A stretch of DNA of 64,000 bases, taken from contig JADKIH010000009.1 in NCBI GenBank assembly GCA_016721305.1, positions 79,768 to 143,767 of the forward strand. The letters run 5' to 3'. Within the stretch, counting starts at the first letter, position 1. Every line of letters starts with the position of its first letter. The DNA is from Bacteroidota bacterium. GTDB lineage: Bacteria; Bacteroidota; Bacteroidia; AKYH767-A; 2013-40CM-41-45. Shown here in pieces: positions 10,046 to 19,033 of the stretch. Both the position numbers and the translations under genes were made by a program. A model generated the notes under the pieces. The model had not been told where the DNA came from, did no database searches, and saw nothing but the letters and a program-made list of their open reading frames with translations.

Positions 10046-10381
10046 CCCACCACATCCAATAAATATTTTAATTGTTCTGCACGAACGAATTTTCGAATTA
10101 AATACACCAAGATTTTTGGCGAAATGTATGAGGCTCCGGGGATCGACTTAATCAAGTAAGTCCTTCTTGCTTATCAAGCGCTAATTTTGGATTTGCACTT
10201 GCTTTTTTTTCGGAACAAAACTTGAAATTTTCCGAGAGTTTCACACACATCTAGTCTAACGCCGGCACATTAAAAAAGGTTCGTAAAAAATATTCGGGAT
10301 GTAAGTTTAAGGAAAAAGTAATAGGTATATCTTGGAATAATCCTACTACGACAACACTTCCCCTATTTCACAGTAGGTCAT

Positions 10382-10414
10382 AAAAAAAGGAAACCAGATC
10401 GGAATCCCTCTTTT
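10382..10414 (-). terminator. Rho-independent terminator (minus strand)
   Basis: About 20 bases past the stop of the 10435-10841 gene, the minus strand forms a long stem (GAGGGATTCC paired with GGTTTCCTTT, two internal mismatches and G-T wobbles) and ends in seven T. Confidence 0.55.
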
Positions 10415-10434
10415 CTAAATATCCTGTGTGAATT

Positions 10435-10841
10435 TTACTTCACCTTTCCATCCTGATCAAAGGTTGTAACAACCTCATTCTGAATAGTATAATATGACTT
10501 ATTGCCATCTTTATCCACTACCATAAATACGCGATACTCAGCAGTCTGACCGGTTTTGACTTTGCATAATAGTCAGTGATAGTAGCCGGAACGTCAGAAG
10601 TTGGTAATTCGTACTCGTTTCGAAGAACTACATCATTTGCATCAAAGACCGTGTTGCGCATCTTCTTTGACTGATCGTAATACGTGGCTTTGTAATTTCC
10701 GTTTTCCATTGTCCAAACCAAACGGTTTGCATCCGGATGAGATTGCTTGAATGCATCCTGTGTGTGATGCGGCGGAATAACAACCTGTGCCATCGCCGAC
10801 ATACCGAATAACAAGAAACTAAAGAGGACAAACTTTTTCAT
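10435..10841 (-). CDS. PepSY-like secreted small protein, frameshifted
   Basis: Signal peptide MKKFVLFSFLLFGMSAMA, then a mature domain beginning with VVIPPHHTQDAFKQSHPDA, followed by W-x-x-ENGNYKATYYD. This resembles the PepSY-like/beta-lactamase-inhibitor-like proteins common in the Bacteroidota periplasm. The frame breaks at the three-T run 10561-10563. Adding one base restores YYAKVKTGQTAEYR...VVDKDGNKSYYTIQNEV...DQDGKVK and a stop at 10435, for about 135 aa. The second half repeats the 'substrate-mimic' beta pattern of the first. Function is unknown. Confidence 0.7.
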
Positions 10842-10915
10842 GTTTGAAGTTTTTTGGTTTATGATTGGTTAAATATACGGATTTTTCTTCGTTTGTGTTG
10901 CGCGTTGTTTGGCGA

Positions 10916-11058
10916 GATGCGGGATGCGAGTTGCGAGTTGCGGGTTGCGGGTTGCGAGTTGCGAGTTGCGGGCTTCGACAAGCTCAGCCAACGGGTTGCG
11001 AATGGCGAAGCCAATCTTCAATCTTCAATCTTCAATCTTCAATCTTCAATCTTCAATA
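10916..11058. repeat. Composite TTGCGRG + CAATCTT heptamer arrays
   Basis: About seven GCGAGTT/GCGGGTT heptamers (10918-10972) are followed by a 24-bp module at 10976-10999 that recurs identically at 39644-39667. Six perfect CAATCTT heptamers (about 11015-11056) follow. This region lies between the 3' end of the TerB-like gene and the start of the PepSY-like gene, both on the minus strand. Confidence 0.88.
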
Positions 11059-11065
11059 ACCCACC

Positions 11066-11431
11066 CTACTCCGCATGCTCAATATCCCATGCATCAAACA
11101 ATGTATTTAGAAACAGATTCTCATCAGGCGTTACCTTTTCATCGGCACTCACAAGTTTAACTGCGAAATCCATGAAATGTACTCGCTCGTCCTGCGTAGA
11201 ATCCTGATAGAAATCGTCCATGCATTTCTGAAAATGGATAATGTAATCTTCCGATTTCAAAATGCTGATTTTATCCATAGCCCCGTCGAGGCTAACGTGA
11301 AAAGGATAATTCTCTACCAGATATTTCCGGATCACGAGATCTTCTTCCACGGAAAATTTTCCATCGACTACCGACAGCAATTGAAGCATGTGATATCCTG
11401 CTTCTACTTTATTTAATTTGTGTTCTGACAT
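11066..11431 (-). CDS. TerB-like (tellurite resistance TerB family) protein
   Basis: A 121-aa cytoplasmic, all-helical protein. Two motifs resemble the TerB metal-binding helical bundle: LLSVVDGKFSVEEDLVIRKYL near residue 20 and LVSADEKVTPDENLF near residue 95, each an acidic 'DGKFS/DEKVT..E' loop followed by a helix. Stand-alone TerB-fold proteins of this size are frequent in Bacteroidota without other ter genes, and no ter cluster is present here. The specific role is unknown. It is divergent from mutL across a 210-bp gap. Confidence 0.7.
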   Translation of the reverse strand: MSEHKLNKVEAGYHMLQLLSVVDGKFSVEEDLVIRKYLVENYPFHVSLDGAMDKISILKSEDYIIHFQKCMDDFYQDSTQDERVHFMDFAVKLVSADEKVTPDENLFLNTLFDAWDIEHAE

Positions 11432-11641
11432 ATTGGAAAAACGTCTGAATTAACGCTTTGTTTAGCTTGTGTTAAAATAGATAAAAGCTTGGCTTAAAAA
11501 CAAGTTTAACGATAAAAATAAATGCCTCGGAATGACTCAAAAAAGCGGGAAATTTGGTCCGCTTGGGGCAAGTCGGAGGTCAAAAATTAGGGAAACAATA
11601 AGAAAATACTGACCTTTACAGGGAATTTCAGAAGATTTTGC

Positions 11642-13430
11642 ATGAAGGATATTATTCACTTATTACCCGACACCGTCGCCAATCAGATTGCAGCAGGAGA
11701 AGTTATTCAGCGCCCGGCTTCGGCAGTGAAGGAACTTCTGGAAAATGCCGTCGACGCCGGCAGTACGAATATTGAACTTTTTATCAAAGATTCCGGCAAA
11801 ACGCTTATCCGCATTGTCGATAACGGTTCAGGGATGACGCCTTCGGATGCCCGAATGGCTTTTGCGCGTCATGCCACTTCAAAGATAACTTCGGCCGACG
11901 ATCTCTTTGCTATCAAAACCATGGGCTTCCGCGGTGAAGCAATGGCGTCAATAGCTGCCATCGCTCAGGTCGAACTGAAGACGATGAAAGAAGGCGAAGA
12001 AATCGGCACAGTCATCGAAATCGAAGGCAATGAATTTAAAAATCAGCAGCCGGTAGGAATGCCTCCGGGTACTACGATCTCGGTGAAGAATCTTTTCTTC
12101 AATGTTCCTGCCCGCAGAAATTTCCTCAAATCAAATTCGATTGAAGCACGTCACATCCTCGAAGAGTTTGAACGTGTTGCTCTCCCCCATCCTGAAATTG
12201 CTTTCAGCCTGAACTTAAATGGCAGTGAGCAATTCCGCCTTCCTATATCCAACCTGCGTCAGCGTATCGTGAGTATTTATGGCAATCCGTATAACGAACG
12301 TTTAGTTCCGATTCAGGAAGAAACCTCTCTCATTACTATTCATGGCTTCGTTGGCAAACCTGAATTTGCCCGCAAAACTCGCGGTGAACAATTCTTCTTT
12401 GTCAATCGTCGCTTTATCAAAGACGGCTATTTGCATCATGCCGTTACCAATGCCTTCGAAGAACTTTTACCTCGCGACAGCTTCGCATCATATTGGTTGT
12501 TTATTGAAATCGATCCTTCGAAAATCGACGTCAATATTCATCCGACAAAAACAGAAATCAAGTTTGAAGACGAGCGATCGGTTTATGCCATTGTCAGAGC
12601 TGCAGTAAAACGTTCGCTCGGACAATACAGTGTCGCTCCTGCCATCGACTTCGATCAGGAAACAACGTTTGACGTGCCACACTCCATGCGTTTTAAGCCC
12701 GTTGTTCAGCCGGGCGTTACAGTCAATACCGAATACAATCCGTTTCAAAAAGACAATCGTTCGGTTTCTCAGGCCGGTTGGCAAAAAGTGTACGAGGACA
12801 TCCGAAACACGGCTGTTGTCTCTGCTCCTTCGCCTGTAGAACTTGATGTGCAAACAGAATCCCATGCGCAATCATCTTTCACTGCCATTCAGTCCGGTCC
12901 TTTTCTGATCGCCAAAACACAGGAAGGAATTTTACTGATGGACGCTACAGCTATTCACGAGCGTATCATCTACAATCGATTGATCCGAAATATAGAAAAC
13001 TCAAAGAGCAGTACGCAACAATTACTTTTCCCGATAAACGTTCAGCTTACGGCGGCCGACTTCCAACTTATAAAGGATATCGAAGCCGAGATACGACAAA
13101 TGGGTTTTGATATGCGTGAATTCGGATTGAATACTTACGTCATTCATGGAACGCCACCGGGAATTCCTGAAGGAAAGGAAAGAGATGTGCTGGAAGATAT
13201 TCTTGAACAGTATAAACACTACGCCAATACGCTTTCATCGGAATTCAGGAGAAAATTGCTTTTCAATGGCCAGAAGTATGGCCTTTAAACGCGGACAGCA
13301 ATTAAGCGATCAGGAAATTCAATCGTTACTGAAGGACTTTTTCGATGGCCCGACTACTGACAGAGGAATCGACGGTAAACCGTGTATGAAACTGTTGAAA
13401 AACGCTGATCTGGCTGATCTGCTCAAGTAA
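11642..13430 (+). CDS. mutL: DNA mismatch repair protein MutL, frameshifted near 3' end
   Basis: GHKL ATPase that couples MutS mismatch recognition to downstream repair. N-terminal motifs: ELLENAVDAG (Asn35), DNGSGM (about 59-64), GFRGEAMASI (about 94) and RHATSKI. The dimerisation domain is C-terminal. The protein reads to about 13255; beyond that one base must be dropped to continue as FSMARSMAFKRGQQLSDQEI...LKNADLADLLK, ending at 13430. The position where many MutL proteins have the endonuclease motif DQHAxHERxxYE reads DATAIHERIIYN here, so His and the final Glu are absent. The start codon lies two bases after an ATTTTGC box, so a very short leader is likely. The rhomboid genes follow, a synteny I recall from other Bacteroidota. 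Confidence 0.93.
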
Positions 13431-13482
13431 TTATTATCCCCATCTTCATGCTTGCTAATTCCCGCTATGGGAAATCTATCAT

Positions 13483-14361
13483 ATGAGTTACGACAATTAT
13501 CGTCCCGCCCCATTCAAAATTCTTCCTCCTGTTGTGAAGAATCTATTGATCATTAATGGAATATTCTTTCTGGCGACTACAATTCTCGAGCAACGAGGTG
13601 TTCAGATGTATGATACTCTTGGACTGCATTTTTTCCTCAGTTCCAAATTTAAGGTTTATCAACTTTTCACCTACATGTTCATGCATGGCAACTTCATGCA
13701 CCTACTCTTGAATATGTTTCAGCTCTGGATGTTCGGCTATGCTATCGAGAATGCCTGGGGGCAGAAAAAATTCCTGCAATTCTATCTGTTATGCGGACTC
13801 GGTGCTGCTGCCATGCAATTTATCATCGGCTATATTGAGTATCAACCCATGATTTCTCTTGTCGATGCCTACCTGAAAGCGCCGGGACATGATAGCTTCA
13901 GAGCATTAATTGAATCACCCGAAATACGTTCCTATATCAATCCCCAGGCACTCACTTCTACCGGCCGTCTGAGCGATGCCTATGATCCGTTCATGACATA
14001 CGATGCAGGCACTGCGCTGACTCAAAGCATTGATATCGTCGACAGCATTCGAACCAATGTACTGGATTCGCCATTGCTTGTTGGTGCTTCCGGTGCAGTC
14101 TTCGGTATTCTGTTAGCATTCGGAATGACCTTCCCCGATATACTGCTTTACTTCTATTTCTTCATACCTATTAAAGCCAAGTATGCCGTGATTATTTTCG
14201 GAGTACTGGAAATGTTTGCCGGCGTTGCCAATTTCACCAATGATAATGTGGCTCACTTCGCACATATCGGAGGACTCATCACCGGCTTTATCATTATTAT
14301 GATCTGGAATCGGAGAAAGAAAAAAATCAGTGGAATAATTTCAGCTAAACTTTATGACTGA
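13483..14361 (+). CDS. Rhomboid family intramembrane serine protease (first of pair)
   Basis: Six or more TM helices. Catalytic Ser203 lies in GASGAVFG and the catalytic His is probably His261 in AHFAHIGG. The family loop motif HGNFMHLLLNMFQLWMFG is present in the N-terminal half. At 292 aa it is longer than minimal rhomboids because of a polar insertion of about 75 residues (roughly residues 120-195) between the early TM helices and the serine helix. Rhomboids cleave TM segments of membrane proteins; the substrate is unknown. It overlaps the second rhomboid gene by 8 bp. Confidence 0.93.
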   Translation: MSYDNYRPAPFKILPPVVKNLLIINGIFFLATTILEQRGVQMYDTLGLHFFLSSKFKVYQLFTYMFMHGNFMHLLLNMFQLWMFGYAIENAWGQKKFLQFYLLCGLGAAAMQFIIGYIEYQPMISLVDAYLKAPGHDSFRALIESPEIRSYINPQALTSTGRLSDAYDPFMTYDAGTALTQSIDIVDSIRTNVLDSPLLVGASGAVFGILLAFGMTFPDILLYFYFFIPIKAKYAVIIFGVLEMFAGVANFTNDNVAHFAHIGGLITGFIIIMIWNRRKKKISGIISAKLYD

Positions 14362-15238
14362 TTTTCGAAACAACACTAAAAGTTTTTGGGATACGAGTAG
14401 CGCGTTGGTTAGAATACTTTTAATCAATGTCGCGATCTTTCTAGTGATCCGAATCGTAAATGCGTTTAGCGGACTGTTTCAAGTTTCGCTCTTCTCGTTT
14501 GAATCTGTTTCATCGTGGCTGGCCATTCCGTCGGCTTTGGGAAAACTGCTCATGAAACCGTGGACGATTATCACTTACATGTTTTATCACTGGGATTTCA
14601 TGCATATTCTCATCAATATGCTTTGGCTTAATTTCATGGGAAGTATCATCATGGAATTTCTCGGCGGAAAAAAATTAGTGAATATTTATTTGTTGGGCGG
14701 AATTGCAGGTGGTATTCTATATGTTATTGCCTTCAACACATTCCCGCTTTTCAAAAATTCAGTTGATAGTTCTTTTGCTCTCGGCGCATCGGCCGGCGTT
14801 TTAGCAATCGTTATGGCCGCTGCAACGCTGCTTCCTGATAAAAAAGTGAACTTGCTTCTAATCGGCAGTATCTCTCTTAAGTGGATCGCTGCCATTGCTA
14901 TTCTCACCGATCTGATCAGCGTAAGTGGATCAAACGCAGGTGGCCATATCTCTCACTTAGGAGGTGCATTGATGGGATTTCTCTACATCCGTCAATTGCA
15001 AAAAGGAAGAAACCTTGGTGCATGGATCGAAGCGATCTTTCGCCCATTCAGCGGAAAATCATCCCGCATGCGTGTTGCTCACCGCCGTGGAATGAGCGAC
15101 GAAGATTACAATGTGATGCGTCGTTCGAAGCAGGAACAAATGGATGAAATTTTAGACAAGATCAACAAATCAGGATATGGAAGTCTTACTCAGGTAGAAA
15201 AAGATTTCCTCTTTCAAATGAGTAAGGAAAATAAATAA
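14354..15238 (+). CDS. Rhomboid family intramembrane serine protease (second of pair)
   Basis: This second rhomboid has 294 aa. Ser146 lies in ALGASAGVLAI and His201 in GGHISHLGG. HWDFMHILINMLWLNFMG is the conserved loop-1 region. A cytoplasmic C-terminal tail of about 70 residues is basic, then acidic (MSDEDYNVMRRSKQEQMDEIL), a common tail in Bacteroidota rhomboids. It overlaps the preceding gene (ATG inside its end) and shares one base with the following gene (TAATG), so the three are almost certainly one transcript. Confidence 0.93.
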   Translation: MTDFRNNTKSFWDTSSALVRILLINVAIFLVIRIVNAFSGLFQVSLFSFESVSSWLAIPSALGKLLMKPWTIITYMFYHWDFMHILINMLWLNFMGSIIMEFLGGKKLVNIYLLGGIAGGILYVIAFNTFPLFKNSVDSSFALGASAGVLAIVMAAATLLPDKKVNLLLIGSISLKWIAAIAILTDLISVSGSNAGGHISHLGGALMGFLYIRQLQKGRNLGAWIEAIFRPFSGKSSRMRVAHRRGMSDEDYNVMRRSKQEQMDEILDKINKSGYGSLTQVEKDFLFQMSKENK

Positions 15239-16393
15239 TGAGCTCTACGAAAGAACAATCAGGCAACAGCTCTACACTTTTCTCACGAATTGTGTGGATA
15301 CTGAATATATTTGCCATGATCGGTCTGCTTCTTTCCTATCTCGCTTCCATGATCAGCCCGAGCACTTGCTGGTGGCTCGCTTTATTCGGACTCGGTTTTG
15401 AAATCATGTTGACTATCAATATCGTCTTCATCATCTACTGGCTGATTTTCCGAAAAAAGAAAGTTTTCATTCCGCTGGCTCTTGTATTGCTCGGAATCGG
15501 AAAAATATTCGGCGTCGTTCAATTTAACTCAACTCCAAAACCCGAAGCTGAGGTACGAAAAGATGGTGCGCTCAAAATCGTCAGCTATAATGTTCGCCTG
15601 TTCGATTTGTATAATTGGTTTCACAGCGGACAAACACGTGCTAAAATATTTCAATTCCTTCAAGACGAAGATCCGGATGTAATTTGCTTCCAGGAGTTTT
15701 TTTCGAATGATCGTAAACGTCCGGAGTTTAAGAACTCCGATACACTACATACGATTTTGAAAATGCCATATTCTCAAATTGTCTATACGCTTACTCTTCG
15801 TAAAACCGATCATTGGGGAATTGCGATTTACAGTAAGTATCCAATCGTCAATAAAAAGGCGAATCCGTTTGAGGAAAAAGGCGGGAATGTTTTTATCTAC
15901 TCAGACATCAAAGTCGGCGACGATACGATTCGTGTTTTCAATACCCATCTCGAAAGCGTTCACTTCGGGTGGAGCAGTTATCATTTCATCGAAAACCTGA
16001 ACAACGACGATGTACAACAAAGTGAAATTGCCGGTGGAATGACGATTTTACGAAAATTGAAAAAAGCATTTATCAAACGTGCCGATCAGGTTCAGGTACT
16101 TCACGATTCACTTGACGCAAGTCCTTACCCAATTATCCTTTGCGGTGATTTCAATGATACGCCTTCTTCGTATTCCTATTCTATTCTGGCCGATGATCTG
16201 AAAGATTCATTTCGTGAAAGCGGTTCAGGCCTTGGTAAAACTTACACCGGTCCTTTCCCATCTTTTCGAATCGACTATATCTTTCATGATCCGCGATTCT
16301 CTTCTTCGAATTTTTGAAACGCATGAGCAGAAATTATCAGATCATTATGCCATCAGTTGCTTATTGAAGTTAAAGCACGAGGAGAAGAAATAA
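15238..16393 (+). CDS. Endonuclease/exonuclease/phosphatase family membrane protein, frameshifted at end
   Basis: Two or three N-terminal TM helices (about residues 15-95) anchor an EEP-fold domain. Motifs are KIVSYNVRLFD, DEDPDVICFQEF, THLES, CGDFNDTP (the metal/catalytic Asn-Asp) and FRIDYIFHD. The final SDHYAI motif, carrying the catalytic histidine, is only reached after removing one T from the T5 run 16311-16315; the protein then ends ...LKLKHEEKK at 16393 (about 384 aa). The substrate may be nucleic acid, a phospholipid or an inositol phosphate. It is last gene of the mutL-rhomboid-rhomboid group. Confidence 0.85.
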
Positions 16394-16486
16394 TCAACCG
16401 GCTTTCCCCGAACACTCATCATTGGTCTCTTCCTCCATTTTCAGCCTAAATTTAACGTTTCCTTAGGCGAATCTCTCTGCAGCTAA

Positions 16487-16518
16487 CTTGGCTGGTGGGC
16501 CACTTTTCCTTACTTTCG
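16487..16518 (+). promoter_or_regulatory. Putative mtaB promoter
   Basis: CTTG at 16487-16490 and TACTTTCG at 16511-16518 match the Bacteroidota -33 TTTG / -7 TAnnTTTG consensus with 20-bp spacing. The -7 box ends only 4 nt before the ATG, implying a leaderless or nearly leaderless mRNA. Confidence 0.5.
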
Positions 16519-16522
16519 CAGC

Positions 16523-17860
16523 ATGAAATCCGCACCAACTGTTTCCTTTCATACCCTTGGGTGCAAGCTGAATTTTGCCGAGACTTCTACGATCGCAAGA
16601 CAGCTTAAAAATGCTGGTTTTCAAAAAGTTGAGTTTGAAGGTGGCGCTGATGTCGTTGTGATCAATACTTGTTCTGTTACGGAAAATGCCGACAAGGAAT
16701 GCCGAACAATCGTTCGTCGTGCCATGAGTGCTAATCCGGATTCGTTCGTAGCCATCATCGGTTGTTATGCTCAGTTGAAACCGGAAGAGATCGCTGCTAT
16801 CGACGGCGTTGATCTTGTTCTTGGTGCAACGGAGAAATTCAATTTGGTTACTTACCTCGACTCACTCAAAAAGAAAAACTTTACCGAAATCCATTCGTGC
16901 GAAATTGAAGATGCAACGACGTTTACACTTGCCTATTCATTAGGTGATCGTACTCGTGCATTCCTAAAAGTTCAGGATGGATGTGATTATACTTGCTCTT
17001 ATTGCACAATTCCGCTTGCTCGCGGAAATAGTCGCAGCGATAAAATTGAAAACATCGTTCGTCAGGCGAATGAACTTGCTTCGAAAGGCGTGAAAGAAAT
17101 CGTTCTCACCGGAGTGAATATCGGCGACTACGGAATTTTTGACACGAAGGATGGGAAACGTGAAAATTCTTTTTTGGAATTAATTCAGGCACTCGACAAA
17201 GTTGATGGCATTGAACGATTCCGCATCTCTTCCATCGAGCCTAATTTACTGACTGACGAAATTATTTCCTTTGTCTCTACATCGAATCGGTTTGTTCCAC
17301 ATTTCCATATTCCATTGCAATCAGGTTCCGATAAAATTCTCGGACTGATGCGTCGTCGTTACCGCAAGCAATTGTATGCCGAGCGAATTGCGCATATCAA
17401 AACTGTGATGCCGGAAGCGTGCATTGGTGTTGATGTTATCGTGGGATTTCCCGGAGAAACAGAAATTGAATTTCAGGAAACATATTCTTTCCTTCAGGAA
17501 TTGAATATCTCTTATCTGCACGTCTTCACTTATAGCGAGCGTGAAAATACCGATGCTGTTCTCTTGCAAGGTGTAGTTCCAATTCATGAGCGTAAGAGGC
17601 GAAATAAGATGTTGCGCATTCTTTCCGAGAAAAAGCGTGCTGCATTTTATCTAGAGCACATCGGCAAAACTTATCCCGTATTACTCGAAGAAGAAAATCG
17701 TGACGGCGAATTGCAAGGCTATACTTCGAACTATATTCGCGTTTCAGTCCCTTACGACGAATCGCTTACCAATTCCATACATGAAGTTCAGGTAACATCC
17801 TTCGACGGAGGTGTTAGCGCAAAGGCTGAACTATTAACCGTTAATGCGCATCGTTCCTAA
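16523..17860 (+). CDS. mtaB: tRNA (N6-threonylcarbamoyladenosine(37)-C2)-methylthiotransferase MtaB
   Basis: Radical-SAM methylthiotransferase that adds a methylthio group to t6A37 of tRNA. The N-terminal UPF0004 domain has cysteines in LGCKLNFAE, NTCSVTENA and GCYAQL for the auxiliary [4Fe-4S] cluster. The radical-SAM motif is CDYTCSYC (Cys154, 158, 161). A C-terminal TRAM-like domain ends the 445-aa protein. The RGNSRS stretch after the radical-SAM cysteines and the overall length favour MtaB over MiaB or RimO. lgt follows 9 bp downstream. Confidence 0.93.
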   Translation: MKSAPTVSFHTLGCKLNFAETSTIARQLKNAGFQKVEFEGGADVVVINTCSVTENADKECRTIVRRAMSANPDSFVAIIGCYAQLKPEEIAAIDGVDLVLGATEKFNLVTYLDSLKKKNFTEIHSCEIEDATTFTLAYSLGDRTRAFLKVQDGCDYTCSYCTIPLARGNSRSDKIENIVRQANELASKGVKEIVLTGVNIGDYGIFDTKDGKRENSFLELIQALDKVDGIERFRISSIEPNLLTDEIISFVSTSNRFVPHFHIPLQSGSDKILGLMRRRYRKQLYAERIAHIKTVMPEACIGVDVIVGFPGETEIEFQETYSFLQELNISYLHVFTYSERENTDAVLLQGVVPIHERKRRNKMLRILSEKKRAAFYLEHIGKTYPVLLEEENRDGELQGYTSNYIRVSVPYDESLTNSIHEVQVTSFDGGVSAKAELLTVNAHRS

Positions 17861-17869
17861 ACTCTAATC

Positions 17870-19033
17870 ATGTACGCCGGACTCTCTGATTTCTTTAATG
17901 ACATTTTCGGAACGCACTTCGCTTATTCCTTCCCACCGACATTCGGTTTCCTTGTAGCAATTTCCTTTTTGCTCGCGGCATGGACATTAGGGCTGGAGTT
18001 AAAACGAAAAAAAGAACTTGGTTACTTTGCTCCTACTATTCGCAAAACCGTTATTGGCGAACCGGCTTCAAAAGCTGATATGTTTTGGAATGGTGTTTTC
18101 GGTTTTATCGTCGGATCGAAATTAGTTTATGCAATTACCGATTCAAGTACATTTTTCGAAAATCCACAGGAAGCAATTCTCTCTCTGCACGGAAGTCTCA
18201 TCGGTGGTTTAGCCTTCGCAGCTTTCTTCGCTTATCTCAAATTCCGCGAGAAGCAAAAAGAGCAATTGAAGGAGCCGAAGATTGTTGAAGAGAATGTTTA
18301 CCCGCATCATTTGGTTTCCGAATTCACGATGGCAGCTGCAATCGGCGGACTCATCGGTGCTAAGATTTTTCACATCTTCGAATACTGGAGCGATTTCATG
18401 GCCGATCCGTTTGGAATGTTCTTCAGCGGAAGCGGCTTGACGATGTATGGAGGACTTATTGTAGGTGGCGCCAGTGTTTTGTGGTATGGGAAAAAATACA
18501 ACGTGACTCCTTTGCAACTATGTGATGCTGCAGCACCGGGAATTATGCTGGCTTATGGAACAGGTCGACTTGGTTGTCAAATTGCCGGTGATGGAGATTG
18601 GGGAATCGTCAATACATTACCTAAACCAGGTTGGATGAATTTCCTTCCTGATTGGTTTTGGTCGTACACATATCCGCATAATGTAAACAATGTCGGCGTT
18701 CCGATTCCGAGCTGTATTGGCAATCATTGCTATCAATTGCCGGAAGGAGTTTTCCCAACACCGTTGTATGAAAGCATTGCCTGCATCTTATTATTCTTCC
18801 TGCTCTGGTCGATGCGCAAAAAAATCACTTCTCCGGGAGTATTGTTTTCCGTTTATCTCGTCTTCAATGGCATTGAACGCTTCCTGATTGAAAGCATTCG
18901 TGTGAATTCACAATATCATATCGGAGGAATTGCATTTACTCAGGCACAATTAATTTCCGTTCTTCTTTTCATTACCGGAATTACCGGCATTCTTCTTCTT
19001 CGTAATCGTTCTCCTAAAATCCAACAGGTATGA
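17870..19033 (+). CDS. lgt: Prolipoprotein diacylglyceryl transferase Lgt
   Basis: Inner-membrane enzyme that transfers diacylglycerol from phosphatidylglycerol to the lipobox cysteine of prolipoproteins. It has about seven TM helices and 387 aa, longer than Escherichia coli Lgt because of an extended loop around residues 125-145. The Lgt signature region reads GRLGCQIAGDGDWG (from about residue 232), the form seen in Bacteroidota where others have GNFxNGExxG. The RFLIESIRVN stretch near the C-terminus is also conserved. It overlaps the following phosphatase gene by 4 bp. Confidence 0.92.
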   Translation: MYAGLSDFFNDIFGTHFAYSFPPTFGFLVAISFLLAAWTLGLELKRKKELGYFAPTIRKTVIGEPASKADMFWNGVFGFIVGSKLVYAITDSSTFFENPQEAILSLHGSLIGGLAFAAFFAYLKFREKQKEQLKEPKIVEENVYPHHLVSEFTMAAAIGGLIGAKIFHIFEYWSDFMADPFGMFFSGSGLTMYGGLIVGGASVLWYGKKYNVTPLQLCDAAAPGIMLAYGTGRLGCQIAGDGDWGIVNTLPKPGWMNFLPDWFWSYTYPHNVNNVGVPIPSCIGNHCYQLPEGVFPTPLYESIACILLFFLLWSMRKKITSPGVLFSVYLVFNGIERFLIESIRVNSQYHIGGIAFTQAQLISVLLFITGITGILLLRNRSPKIQQV

